Shown here in pieces: positions 34,172 to 45,663 of a stretch of 64,000 bases of DNA (positions within the stretch are counted from its first letter, which is position 1; the number at the start of each line of letters is the position of its first letter). The translations under genes and the position numbers were made by a program. The notes beneath the pieces were generated by a model, which saw nothing but the letters and a program-made list of their open reading frames with translations, was not told where the DNA came from and did not search any database. The DNA is taken from NCBI GenBank assembly GCA_014529385.2, contig CM043953.1, positions 71,835,372-71,899,371 on the forward strand, given 5' to 3'. The DNA is from Adiantum capillus-veneris. Taxonomy: Eukaryota > Streptophyta > Polypodiopsida > Polypodiales > Pteridaceae.

Positions 34172-35869
34172 ATGGCGTCAGGGAACTCGAAGAAGAGAAA
34201 GTCTCCTTCAGATTCGAAGATTGCAAGTTATAAGAAGAAAAAACCCTTCATCTCATCATCAAAGAAGACGTCTGCATCTGCTCAAGACAGCCGGGGATGC
34301 ATGCTGCTTACAAAGCTCATTGATCAAGGAATTGTATCAGAGCATGAACCAGTCTTCTACTTGAGAAAGAGGGACAAGTCTGTGATGAAAGAGGGCACAT
34401 TGACGCGTGAAGGTGTGCTTTGCGCTTGCTGTGGCCATACCTTTTTATTATCGCGGTTTGAAGTTCATGCAGGCAGCGGGCTACATCGCCCGAGTGCGAA
34501 CATGTTTCTCAAAGATGGACGGTCTCTCATGCAATGCCAGCAAGCTTTGGACATCGGAGGTGTTGGTTTTGTAATTCCTAAGCAGAATCGGACTTCAAAA
34601 CACAGCCGAACTAATTCGTCTTCTTCCATTGAAAGTAGTGTTGTGCAAGCAAATTTACCGCTAGACAATGATGCAAATGACAACATTTGTCAGATGTGTG
34701 GAGATGGGGGCCGGCTTATACTATGCGACACATGTCCTTCTGCATTTCATGCAGGTTGCTTGTATCTTGATACAGTTCCAGATGGAGAATGGCATTGTCC
34801 AAGGTGTCGATGTGGCGCATGTGGAGGCTCAATCTTGAAGGTAGGCTTCCGGAGAAGTGGATTGACAGCCTCGCCAGCGGAAGATTTGCATAGCTCTCAA
34901 GAAGACCATTTGGAGGTGCAAGCAAATCCTTCTAGTCACCATTTGTGCCTGGAGGAAGATGATGTCAGGGTTTCGGCTCCGACTTGTCTTGAAGACATTA
35001 CTAGCAAGAAGTCGGCAGTAGTTTCGTGTGCACATTGTCAGGTTCCTTATCACTATGATTGTGTGAAGGGGGCTCAAGAGGAAGCTTATGATGGCCACTG
35101 GTTTTGCTGCAACGATTGCGAGCGTGTTTTTAGGAAGCTTCGCAACCTTGTGGGTCATCCGTTCCCACTCAGCAGGGGCTTAACATGGCAGGTAGTCAGG
35201 TTTTTCAGAGAAGACAGGGGCTGTATAGAGAAGAGCAGTGTCAGTACAAGCTTTGAAAGTAAGCTTTCGGAGGCAAACAAGGTCGTGCAGGAATGTTTCG
35301 ATCCTGTGATTGATTATGAAACAGGGGTGGATCTGCTGTCGCAAACTTTGTTTAATAAAAAGTCAGATTTGAGGCGCTTGGATTGCAGTGGATTCTACAC
35401 AATGTTGTTGATGAAGGGAGAACGGATGGTTTCGGTGGCTACCTTCCGCGTGCATGGAGGACTGCTTGCAGAGATGCCATTTATTGCGACAAAGGATGAG
35501 TTCCGACAGCAGGGAATGTGCAAGACACTAATGAAAGCGTTGGAGATGATGCTGACCAATGTAGGCATTTACAAGCTCGTCTTGCCTTCAATAGACGAGC
35601 TGCTTCCCACATGGAGGGACTCGTTTGGGTTTAGATTGATGAATTTGCAAGAGCGCAAGCAAATATCGCATATTGGTATATTACCTTTCGCCGGTACCAC
35701 ACTACTTCACAAGAGCTTGACAAAGTCAGAAGCAGCGCACACTCAAGAACCGGTGGTGAATTCGGTCCTTGGAATCAAGGAAAAACCGGGTTTTGTTCGC
35801 ATTCGAGTAAAGTCGCATGCCCCGAGTAAGTCGGCAACAACAAGCTTCCAACCTATAAGCTGCCATTGA
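34172..35869 (+). CDS. IDM1-like TDBD-PHD-GNAT chromatin protein
   Basis: 565 aa from ATG 34172 (the first ATG in the frame) to TGA 35867, without introns. Domains: basic nuclear signals (KKRK, KKKK) in residues 1-40; a TDBD/SAND-like domain at about 80-125 with CACCGHTF and an LHRPSANMFL segment; a PHD finger at about 172-220 (C4-H-C3: CQMC...CDTC...FHAGC...CPRC). A second Cys/His cluster follows at about 285-330 (CAHC...YHYDC...CCNDC). A GNAT acetyltransferase fold spans about 375-490 (SVATFRVHGG, then the FRQQGMCKTLM acetyl-CoA-binding segment). In Arabidopsis, IDM1/ROS4 is a histone acetyltransferase that promotes active DNA demethylation. Many members are longer, so this is a short paralogue. 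It looks intact and functional. Confidence 0.9.
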   Translation: MASGNSKKRKSPSDSKIASYKKKKPFISSSKKTSASAQDSRGCMLLTKLIDQGIVSEHEPVFYLRKRDKSVMKEGTLTREGVLCACCGHTFLLSRFEVHAGSGLHRPSANMFLKDGRSLMQCQQALDIGGVGFVIPKQNRTSKHSRTNSSSSIESSVVQANLPLDNDANDNICQMCGDGGRLILCDTCPSAFHAGCLYLDTVPDGEWHCPRCRCGACGGSILKVGFRRSGLTASPAEDLHSSQEDHLEVQANPSSHHLCLEEDDVRVSAPTCLEDITSKKSAVVSCAHCQVPYHYDCVKGAQEEAYDGHWFCCNDCERVFRKLRNLVGHPFPLSRGLTWQVVRFFREDRGCIEKSSVSTSFESKLSEANKVVQECFDPVIDYETGVDLLSQTLFNKKSDLRRLDCSGFYTMLLMKGERMVSVATFRVHGGLLAEMPFIATKDEFRQQGMCKTLMKALEMMLTNVGIYKLVLPSIDELLPTWRDSFGFRLMNLQERKQISHIGILPFAGTTLLHKSLTKSEAAHTQEPVVNSVLGIKEKPGFVRIRVKSHAPSKSATTSFQPISCH

Positions 35870-37399
35870 TCACAGTTCACAATGTTTTACTCTTTTTGCG
35901 CTGTGTTTTGTACCGAGCAACGGAGGTTTCGGAAGGTCAAGGAACTCCAGCCTCCGTGTTAGCAATACATACATTTGTTAACCAAGTAAAAGGTCCTATG
36001 TGTCCTATGTTTGCGAAAGTTATGTTCTATTGGGGAGGGTTGCATGGGCGTCCATGTAAGCCGCCATTACTCCGAGTGGTAAAGAAATATAATTTTACAC
36101 GTGCAATTAACTAAAAGAACCCAAGAAGGGATTTTTGAAGAGAATTTCAAGTTTGTGGCAATAAATGTCTCCCTATGTACATTATTCCAATGCCCCATAA
36201 AACAGCCAACCACTGGTTGGTTTGTACAAGAAATTGTGAATGTCTTCTGACACAGCAATTTTGGTGTTGTCTGCCTGATCATAAGAAAGATATTTTTATT
36301 GGAGGTACAGGACCGTCAGTTGCTCGCCTGATTGGCACACATCCCAAAGTCAATTGCAAGATGCTAGGGATATTTAATCAGTAGATAAGTGAGGATAAGC
36401 CATATTAAAAATTTGCTATGAATTTCTTTATTTCATTGGATCTGGATGCATTAGGAAGTGGACTTTGAAAATGAGCTTACATGTCAAAGTAGGTAAAATG
36501 TACATGTGTACAATGCCCGCAAATTCCATAAACCCCGCTTTTTTTCATTTCTTCTGTGAAAGAATTCCAAGCTTCTCAACTTTGAGAAGGTATTTACTGT
36601 GAAGCTGTCTTTGCTAGCATCTGTGTCTATGTGATTGCCTCAAGGAGACCTTTGGGGGTGTTTTCTAAACATTATTCACATTTGAGTTTCAAACTCCAGG
36701 ACTTTCAAAAGTTTGAAACTTTCCTTGTCAGGAGTAGCAGTTCCTTTTGACTATGCTAAGGTTTTTTGAGCTTGTGTACAGTGGGCTCAATAATAGCATG
36801 TACTCTCCCTCTCTCTCTCACGCTAATCGAAAGGCAGTGCCATTGTCTGCCGCCTTGTTAATGAAACATACACTTTGGAGGATTTTGTCAAGACAAGCTT
36901 AAAAATATGGCTGATATTTTCAGAAGTTTTAACTGGCCACTGAGACAGCGAGATCAGGATATAAGACTGACTATTTGGTGGATCAATATGACATCCAAGG
37001 AATGCCGGATGTTTATGATTAACTCTCGAGTCCGCTCATAACAGAAATTGCTTGTGTGGATTTCCTGTGGTATTTTGTTCAGCAAACAGCTTGCATTTGA
37101 GTACTTGACACCCTGTTAAGTTTTTGACAGAAGGAAGCTTTCTAGACTCAGACAACTGGAGGATCATTTTGTATGATAGCAATTCATGCAGGTAAAGGTA
37201 TGCTAAGGTAGTGCATACATAAAGTTTTGTGGAAATGAGCTCTTTCCATCTATACATTATTTCTCAGAAAAATACAGTGCTTGAAGTCCAGTGCAAGAAA
37301 AAGGATGGGCAAAAATAAATTTCATACCGACTCAAGCTGCGATTGTTGGAAGCAAGATGCTCAACATTTTTAAGCCATGATTACAGAGCAGCTTTATGC
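35870..37399. other. 3' flank of the PHD gene, no further gene
   Basis: The first 200 bp is the likely 3' UTR. No poly-A tract or target duplication is visible that would mark the intronless PHD gene as a retrocopy. A short CT-rich run occurs near 36805. Confidence 0.5.
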
Positions 37400-37778
37400 T
37401 CAACAAAATATATCTCTGTACTTGCCTCTCAACTTCCAGGAGTCTTCTTCGACACCAATGATCTGTCTCTGATCTCTGTAGGCTACTACAACGTCCGCTC
37501 CATAGGCTGGCTTCCCATCAATGCGCAAATGCAATAACAAGACCAACTCTTCCTCAGTTGGATTGTAAGGTTCTTCACCTCCTGCATCCGCAGTCTTCAC
37601 GTCAATTACTGCCATCTTCCTTCTAAACATGTATCTCTCAGCTTCAAAATCGAAATTGGCAGTTAAGCTCATCAATCTTGTCCTGTCCATTCCCCTCATA
37701 CATGCATACAGCATTTGCTGAGTCGTCAATTGCACCTCTTCATCCTCAGTATCCTCATTAACTTGGTATTGGTTAGCC
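37400..37778 (-). CDS. Orphan terminal exon of an unidentified gene
   Basis: An open stretch of about 125 codons that starts after a good splice acceptor (TTTCTCCAG, just above 37778) and ends at a stop at 37400-37402. The protein (ANQYQVNEDTEDEE start, then MRGMDRTRLMSL, NPTEEELVLLL and VAYRDQRQIIGVEED segments) reads like a conserved globular domain, not like a transposon product. I do not recognise the family. I could not find the upstream exons between 37779 and 39300, so it may be a gene fragment. Confidence 0.45.
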
Positions 37779-38470
37779 TGGAGAAATTACATACATGTCT
37801 CAAAAAGTTAGAATAAATCGGTTTTAGAGCTGGTGGTTACTACTAGGGCACAAACACGTAAAAAAGGTAATTAGACTCCAAAAATCAAAACTTGCATGTA
37901 TGCAGTTGGGACGATCCACAGTTGCAGAGATGCATGACCAAACCAAAAAAGCAAGTCCTTTGATCTGAGAGTTTGCATTCCTACCTAGAGCAAAGACAGC
38001 ATTACAGATTTACAGCTAAGTGCATGCTATTGAGATTGAAAGAATCTATGTCCTAAGGCAAGAATCTAAGATCCATTGTTTCATCATGAGAATTCCCCTC
38101 TTGACCCTGAAACTCTTGAAAGGTTTCAAGTGGTGCTGAAATGTCCCATTTGAAACCTGGGCCAAAACACCCCCATAATTTGTAGTGCCGCTCACAAAAT
38201 TGAGCCGTTTTGGCAATGAATTTCTTTTGGGTCCAATGCTTTTGTCTCCAACTTTCCCACGGGGTGACATGTTTTAGGGCTGAAATCATTTGGCGGCTAT
38301 GATGTTTTTCTAATTAAAAGAGTCAAACACCATGGGCTATTGTGTCTTCTTCAAGTACACCGTGCGCATCAGTAGGATCGGGCTCCCTATCGTCCTCGCC
38401 GTGTGCAGCATTGACCTGACTGGCAGATTTCCCATTCTGTATGTATTTGGGGTCATCGCATCAGCAGGTG
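37779..38470. other. No recognised gene
   Basis: A minus-strand frame near 38053-38289 rich in Trp, Lys and Phe is open but has no family resemblance I can name. It could be an upstream exon of the 37400-37778 gene. Confidence 0.35.
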
Positions 38471-38479
38471 TATTTCACA

Positions 38480-38998
38480 TTTCATGTTGTTGGCACCTAG
38501 GCTGCCTAATCTGGCATGATCCGACTTGTCAGCCGTGCACTTTACAGATTGATGGGTGCTTGCGACATTGCTTTTGGGTAACGTCCATATGCTCATGTCG
38601 CTTGGCGAGCGGCATGTATGCTGCAGGCTTGATGGTTTTACGACATGAGGGGGACTGTTACTTGGCTTCAGCACTTCAGCAGTTTCCAAGGTCGCAATGA
38701 GGGGGAAGCATCAAATCCAATTTCAGGCTTGCAGACTTGGAATATAGACGAAGCACGTAGGACATGTTGCTTTCTACAATCCATGACTTTGATCCCTATC
38801 CGCATGGCATCGTCTGTGTCACAATTTGCAATTCATTTATGGATTATTTGGAAGGCTAGATGCACACATGTTTTGCGTGCTACTTTTAACTTGGTTGAGA
38901 ATTGGTCAGAGTTACTGCACACCTTGCACAGTCAGTGGGATACCTCAGCCGGCTCTTCTCGGACAATGGAAGAGCGTCACGGATCTTTTCTCAGGTAG
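38480..38998 (+). pseudogene. LINE-type RNase H and C-terminal fragment
   Basis: Two adjoining frames read like the end of a plant LINE ORF2. One has an RNase H-like block, LQIDGC then AAGLMVLRHEGDCYLASALQQF-type residues (38530-38690). The next has a Trp-rich segment (IHLWIIWKAR, near 38830-38865) like the tail of plant LINE proteins. No RT domain is present, so this is a 5'-truncated remnant. Confidence 0.35.
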
Positions 38999-39279
38999 TC
39001 GTTCCACACCTTAGTCTTCTTCAGTACCTCCCGGTGATGCCTCCTTGATGTGACATAAAGCTATTTCACAGTGGTTTTCCTTCAAGTCTTGTCTCTTTAG
39101 GTGACAGCCTCACACGGGTATCCCGAGTGGTTTACACGTACACAATATAGAGCTCCATTGAGACAGAGAGAGAGAGAGAGATTAAATTATCGTCCCACAG
39201 AGGTAAGATATGATCCATAGGACCGAAAACAAAACATTACAACGCCTTCTTCTAAGTGAATGCATCGGATACATATCAA

Positions 39280-39950
39280 TTAAGGACTGAGAGTCCACCT
39301 AGAAGGTAAAAGAAAAGAAAAGAAAACCCAAGGGGGGTCATGTGAGGAGAGAGCTGGTCTGGGAGTTCGAAATTCTTGGACAATGGCTTTCCCACCTCGA
39401 TAAACTACCCATTTTCCTTGCTTGCGGGCTTCATGCATCTTCTTGAGTTCGCTTGCTTTGATCTTGAGTTGAGCCGTGGTCAATTCCTCGGCAATCCAAA
39501 GCTTTGTTCCCTTCAAGAATCGGGATTGGCGTAGCAACTTCAACCGTTCTTCTTTATCCTTGTGAGCGTCGTCAATCCAAGAAACAGTTTCAGGTTTGAT
39601 GTTAATTGGTCAAAGAATGTCATTAAGCTTGATGATTGCTTCTTCTAAAGTATCCTCGTCAGTGCACCATGGTGAGTCGAGCCCCTCAATCCTAACCTTG
39701 AGCCCAAGAGATTCTTGAAGTCGACATTCTTGTAGGGCTGCTTGTATCTCGGTGTCAATCTTCTTATGTGCTACCTCATGGGCTCCCTTCTCAATGGCCA
39801 TGACACTCTCCCTGAGGGAAACTTTGGCTTCGTGTACTTCAACAAGTATAGCTTGGCTCTCTGATTCCTTCCTATCTTTGAGCTTACGCAAGCGCTCCTT
39901 TAGTTTTTCATCTCGAAGAGTTCAACTTTTCATATTTGATGCTTTTAGGC
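39280..39950 (-). pseudogene. LINE ORF1-like fragment (coiled coil plus RRM-like)
   Basis: One frame with a single in-frame TGA at 39610. N-terminal residues are heptad-like and charged (a coiled coil). An RRM-like core follows with VRIEGLDS (near 39690), then a C-terminal block with FLKGTKLWIAEELT and GKWVVYRGGKAIV (near 39400-39510), as in RRM-type ORF1 proteins of L1-like elements. In flowering plants LINE ORF1 more often has a zinc knuckle, so this form is of interest. Confidence 0.4.
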
Positions 39951-40747
39951 TTTAAGTCTTTAAATCTGAGCGTTGGAAAGGCTTTTACATCTTGTTCGCA
40001 TAGGAGTGGCCGCCCAAGTTGGGCTAACCCCAACACGCCAATCCAGCACCGCACGTATCTTTTCGAGGTCAATGGATAGACTAAACAGATTTTAGCACTT
40101 CCATAACAACTGAACTGAAAGAGATGCACGACACACGAACAGGGAGTGGCGGAATTCCACCCCAAGAGAGCACTAGCCCCAAACCTTGGAGTCCCTTTTG
40201 GTATTTCTTTATATTGCTTTAACTCAATACATTGCCGGTACTCCATCCTCTGCACCTCATGCAGAGCATACCAGAGAATGAGCCCTTGGCCTATGAAAAG
40301 CAGTTTACATGAAAAGCTAAAATTTAAAAGCAATTGCTCCTGTCAGCGCAATTCTCGGAAATACGTACAGCCTATCTGCGCAAAATCCGGGACTATCCAT
40401 ATAGTCTGCCACGTGGCACTGCTAGCACAAATCACGGACGTTCGTACAACTACCACATCATCATCTTCTGCACAAGTTCTTTGGATGCTTCATTTTAATG
40501 CCTTTAGTCACTTAGGCCCGATCAGAACGGTCCCATAAGTTGGTGTTCTTTTGCTGCTTCTGGGTTTACTCGATCGGGATCTGCAAGTTTTCTCCGTTCT
40601 CCAGTGGCTTGACATACCAACAGTTTGTGACATCCCTCCTTCTTGAAAGAAAGTAATCGCGGAAATCGTCCGCGATTGCAACATATCTACAAAACAACTC
40701 AAGTTAGCTCAAAAATTACCGAGGGTCATTTCGAGGGAACAAATCAG

Positions 40748-40959
40748 AGCTCTTGATGTCCTCGGACGTTGACTTCCCATAAGAATCTCAACCAATAAGG
40801 AGTCTCATTCCAGATCGGAACTCTTCATATCCTGGGTCGTTGGTTTCTCAGAAGTATCTCATCCAATAAGGAGTCTCATTCCAGATCGAAGCTCTTGATA
40901 TCCAAGGTGGTTGATTTCCCAGAAGTATCTCATCCAATAAGGAATATTCAATGGTTGGC
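40748..40959. repeat. 71-bp tandem repeat, about three units, in B2
   Basis: Units start at 40748, 40819 and 40890 and share AATAAGGAGTCTCATTCCAG-type blocks. They occupy the place where the complete B element has its 34-bp array, so the family keeps repeats here but changes the unit. Confidence 0.75.
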
Positions 40960-41214
40960 ACATCACAGTGCAACACAAATGCTCACATATGCATGTTACA
41001 AGACATAGAAACATAAAGTCGCCGATGAGCACTCCCCCCGTAAATAACCATCCAGGTTCGGGCCATGAGTTGTTCAACGACTCCTCCATCACTCCTCCCG
41101 CATAACCTAAAAGGTCTTGGCCAGGAGATATAGAGGCCTTTTACAACGAAACGCCTCCCAGACCGTAGCCTATGTCGCTTGGAGGTGCTGAGAGTAACCA
41201 TTGCTCGAACTTCT

Positions 41215-42445
41215 TGTCACGTGCACATCTAACCCTACGTGTACGTGGACAAACCACTTCATGACATGGGTTCAGTTCAGCAAGGTTAGGAAGTGTTCTG
41301 GCACTTTTGTGAGTTTGTTCGCAGACCGTGCATGTCCAGGCACTTAGATTAGATGCATATCCTCTAGTTGCACACAACATGATCATCAAATTTCCATCAG
41401 AACCCATCAGGAGCATGTTTACATTGCATAGACCTATTTCCCCTATTTTAGCCAATTTTCACTTATTATTTTTAAGTGACTTTTGTTGGAAACTAGGTAG
41501 GGCAATTTTGATAGCCAAGTATATAAGAAACCCTAGCGCTAGCACTTTCTGGCAGAAGAGGCAGCAGGAACGCTTTGTTCATCAGGCACCTTCTCAGCAA
41601 GATTCCCCCCCCCCCCCAACACCAGCCTAGCGTTTTTACCAAGATCAGCCAGCATTTTCATCAACAGCAAAGCACTGGCGTTTTTGCATAGCAAATAAGC
41701 CCGGCAATAGTAGGTTCCATCAACCAGCTTAGCATTTTGCATTTGCAAGACAATCTGGCGACAACAAGACAAATTCAGCCCTAGCGTTTTTGGATCATAC
41801 AACAACCCTAGCGTTTTGCAGATTCTCCGCGACGGCTTCAACATATGCACCAGCGTTTTCAATTTTCAGCATAGACACACCGCAGTAGAGTCCCCCAAAC
41901 CTCGCAGATCTCACCTTCCCGCAGTAGATCCTCGTCGCACGGTAAAATCCAACGTAGTTTGCAGATTCAGCCCGGAATATGCAGATTTCAGCATCTGCGT
42001 TTTCAGTGCGTTGTCGTCACATCGTCGCCATCGATATCGTCATTGACATAGAGTCAGAATTCAGCAGATACAAGATTTGCAGATTTCAGCCATTAGCATT
42101 TTCAGATTTCAGTCCGTCTCGTCGTCTTCCTCATCGTCGTCGACATCGTCGGCAAGTCCAAAGCATTGTAGAGATTTGTGCAATCAATAGTAGACCGCTC
42201 TCGCCATAGAGAGTGGGGCCTTCTGAGGAGGGTTTGACAACATTCTGGTGTCGTATTCTTCTCTCTCTATCTCTAAGTCTCAACACCTTCATTCACAGTG
42301 TTTATCCACTTTGTTTGTGATCATTTACACTCTCTCACTAAAGGAACGGAAGGCTCTCCTTTCCGTAAGTAAAAGAAACCCTTGAGCACAGTTCGAAGCA
42401 CTCATCTTGAGCAAAGTTCAACATTCACTTCCGCTACACCTTACA
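41215..42445. mobile_element. Solo LTR of gypsy family C
   Basis: 1231 bp, TGTCACGTG to CCTTACA, matching the C LTR at 55377-56591, flanked by 5-bp duplications CTTCT (41210-41214 and 42446-42450). No internal sequence remains, so it is the product of LTR-LTR recombination. It contains a C homopolymer of about 13 near 41607. Confidence 0.93.
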
Positions 42446-42700
42446 CTTCTTAATACTCCCCCCGCAAATAACCACAAGGGTCCGGGCCATGAGTATGAAC
42501 AAGCATTCTCAAACATTATTTCTCATTACTCCACCAAGGAATAAAAATCACCAATCATTGAAACCAGTATTAAACAAGAGTGAAACAATTCAAATCGGCA
42601 CCAAGACAAGTTCAAAACAAATACCATCCATTTCAAACAAATTCCAAACACAATCACCAAACAAGTTCTTAAACAGAACTCAAACTTAAAAAGAAATCTC

Positions 42701-44714
42701 GACATCAGTCGAGCTCAAAAAGTCGATTGACTTTCCATCCTGAAACTTGCATCAAAAATTAGGGTTAGGTTCCTTCCATAAGGTCGTAGCCGATAGCACC
42801 ATGGTCCATAAGCTATTGGACAAACAGTACTCATGTGGCGATGATGGTAGTCTCAAGACATAGCAATCACACTAGACCTCCAAGGTTATCAGCTTGAGAA
42901 GAGACACCTGTTGAGAGATGTCAAGAAATTTCAAGTTTTAATCTGCTAAGGTTTCTATGGCAAGCCTTTCAGGATACCCCACTCTGCCAGAAGCTACACT
43001 CCAAAGAAAGATATTTGAAGGCATATGACTTCGCACAAAAATTTCCTTCAAGGTCCTTCAAGTGTGCGGCTTGGTAGCTATAGACATTTACCACTGCATG
43101 GCATTGCCTCTTGAAAAAAACAACCGCTTCAAAATTCCTTGATCCTTCTCTTGCAAGTGATCTTTGTTGCTTATGCCCTATAGGACAGAGCGATGAAGAT
43201 GTGTCACGTGCATATCTAACTGAAACCGGCCCGTGGGGTGGTAGGCGTTGGCTTTCACCCGAAATTCTTTACTTTAGACACACAGAGTACTTTGCAAAGG
43301 TAACCTGTAACAGGAATTAACACTTAATCACACACGGCTCGGAAGCTAGAATGCTCCGAGCAGACGCTGACAACCTGTAGGCCCCAAAATTGGCGCCCCT
43401 TTCCGTATTTCTTTATTCTTTAATAGAGGGAATAAAACATGTGATCTCCTACAAGCTGCCCCGCACAATCTAGGCTAAGAAACACCTGTTCTGGCCCGAT
43501 TTCGGCACCATAACTATACTAGGACGCTTCACAGTCAGTATCCCCACGCAATAGGTGACTTTCCCGACGCATACGGACACTTTGCAAAACCTGGCAAGAA
43601 TCTGCAGCACGCTGAATTCTCTGTTTTCTGCCCCGAAAATGCGCCAGTTCACCTGTACAGCGGTCCCCTAACGTCCTCGAACCTCTTGGGGGTATTAGGG
43701 TCCATTTAGGGCTGCAAAAATACACAGCAGGCTGTAATTCCCTGTTTTGGGCTCCGTTTCGTGTGCCGGTCGCATCTGTAGCAAGACCTCGAGCTCCCGC
43801 ACCTGTAGGGCTACTTGCCCTTTAAATCGGACGAGATTTCTGGCGTGAAACCTCTCCGAATTCACTCGTACCTGCGGGGGATTAGCCGCTAGCTAATCCA
43901 GTACCTGTGCAAGAGGCTCTTGCCTCGGCAATCGTGCATGAACCCACATAACTGTACATTGGTCAAATGAAAAGCCCACTAGTGGGGTATAAATACTGCT
44001 CATAGGGGAGAGAGGGGGCAGTGCATAGCGTGCACGGTATCACTCCTGGCACCGGACTGTACATAAGAGGGAAAGGAAGCACTCCATAGCTCTTAACCTG
44101 TGACAAAAGCTGAAATGAAGTCTCTCCCATCATAAAATTCAGCGCCACTTCTTCTGCAAGAGGAAAGTCCGTGAGAAAATGACACTTGGCGCATTTACAA
44201 GCATTTTCCCGTTTCGGGTTTGCCGCTTAAAAATATCCTGACAGGTTGCCCAGTTGACTTCGCGACAGAATTGTAAAATGTTCCCCTAGTCATACCGGAG
44301 GTAATGACGCGAACACATTTCTCGGCCCAAAATAGCAGTTCCCTAAATTTTAGGAGATGCTTCCGTTGGGCTCCGACTTGTCTTCTGACCATCTATCCTC
44401 ATTGGGACCGCATCCAAAAATGCAATGTGGCCCAACTATCGGATACTTTCAGTTGGTAGTCACACCTTGACTTTAGGCCTTTATTGAGTTCGCTTCCTAG
44501 TATCCACCAACTTGCTAAGTGCGACGGGGGGACCTATATGATCTTGCTCTGAGCCTAGACATCCTCTTACCATACGAATTCTAGTGCCGACCAATACCCA
44601 TCTGCGGGTGAAACTACCGTTCACATTGGCCATGCAATGTCCGACCGTTTGCTACTTCAAGAAGAGGGTCTCAAAAATAAAACAAAACCCCTTGGAAAGA
44701 AACCAACAACTAAA
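42701..44714. other. Degraded LTR-type sequence, no gene
   Basis: No conserved frame. Two short landmarks: 43202-43220 matches the first 19 bp of the C LTR with one change. On the minus strand, 43381-43420 carries the B/D-family LTR block (GGGGCGCC followed by TTTGGGG-like bases), pointing to an old reverse-oriented LTR of a related family. The remainder, including 44400-44714, is unassigned. Confidence 0.4.
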
Positions 44715-44772
44715 GTTAGCAATTGCCACGTCCTCGTGACATAGTTAACAGTTGCCACGTCTCCGTGACACT
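44715..44772. repeat. Two 29-bp tandem repeats at the C LTR border
   Basis: Units at 44715-44743 and 44744-44772, each with TTGCCACGTC and CGTGACA blocks. The second runs into the first recognisable bases of the C-family 5' LTR, blurring its boundary. Confidence 0.75.
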
Positions 44773-44788
44773 AACCCTATGTGCATGT

Positions 44789-45445
44789 TGTCACAAACTG
44801 CTGACGTGACAAAGCCTAAAGAATGGAGCCAACTTACAGATGCCGGCCGAGGGGCCTAAACCCTAAGAAGAGCAAATAACAGAAGAAGTCCTACCAACTT
44901 ATGGGGACCCCGTCCGATGGGGCCCCAAGTGGCATAAAGGATTAAAATAAAGCAGGACCCGCACACACGCAAAAACTGATGATGTGGCAGATTTTCGAAA
45001 ATTGCGATGGCAAGATGACATGGCAAGCTGTACGGAATTCCGCGTTTTTGTGTTGGCTGATGACATGGCAGGCTGTACGGATTTTTGTAAATTATGCTGG
45101 CAGCTTTTTGGCTTTGCTTTTGGACCAGATCCTTTTGAGTTTGAAGGCTTTTCACTCTAATTGCTTTTGAGGCCAAGGAACTTTAAATATGAGGTTAGGG
45201 CTCATTCTCTGGCATGCTTCCTCGAGAAGGTACAGAGTCTGGAGTACCAGCTTGTACTGTGTTGATGCAATATAAAGAAATGCCGAAAGGGGCGCCAAGG
45301 TTTGGGGCCAATACTCTATGGGGTGGAATTCCACCACTCCGTGTCGCGTGTCATCTCTCTCTCTCTCAGTTCTGTTTCTATTGAAGTGATAAAAGTCTAT
45401 TCAGTCTGTTCTTTTCTATTGACACGTGGTGCCCATCTTGTGACA
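44789..45445 (+). repeat. Gypsy B 5' LTR
   Basis: TGTCACAAACTG to CTTGTGACA. It carries the block shared with family D (45276-45311) and a CT run near 45355-45370. Confidence 0.93.
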
Positions 45446-45446
45446 G

Positions 45447-45460
45447 TGGTATCAAAGCCT
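45447..45460 (+). other. Gypsy B primer-binding site
   Basis: TGGTATCAAAGCC directly after the 5' LTR, one mismatch from the initiator tRNA-Met complement. Confidence 0.8.
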
Positions 45461-45663
45461 CAGGCGTGTGCTTTTCTGAAAGCATACCGGTCCTACAAAA
45501 GAGCAGACAGAGCTATTGGAATTTTATTTGAGGTATCTCCGACCTTCGACCCCGGACTTATTAGCCACTCCCACCCTTACTTCATCGAGCATCGGGCGCG
45601 CTCCCGTCTTCATCGCTGTGTCTTACAGGGCATAAGCCATCAAGAACCCAAAACTTGGAATTC

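Larger units (their letters stand above)
40070..42700 (-). mobile_element. Gypsy B-family remnant B2 (3' LTR plus 3' internal part)
   Basis: A reverse-oriented, 5'-truncated copy. Its 3' LTR occupies about 40070-40632; the LTR start TGTCACAAACTG is the complement of 40621-40632, with a purine tract just outside it. Internal sequence at 40633-41214 and 42446-42700 matches the non-coding 3' part of the complete B element. The best match is 42540-42700 to the reverse of 47270-47410. A family-C solo LTR (41215-42445) interrupts it. Confidence 0.8.

Noticed and set aside
43981-43996. TATAAATA promoter on the plus strand
   Set aside because: No coding frame or LTR structure in the right orientation follows; the nearby LTR block is on the minus strand.
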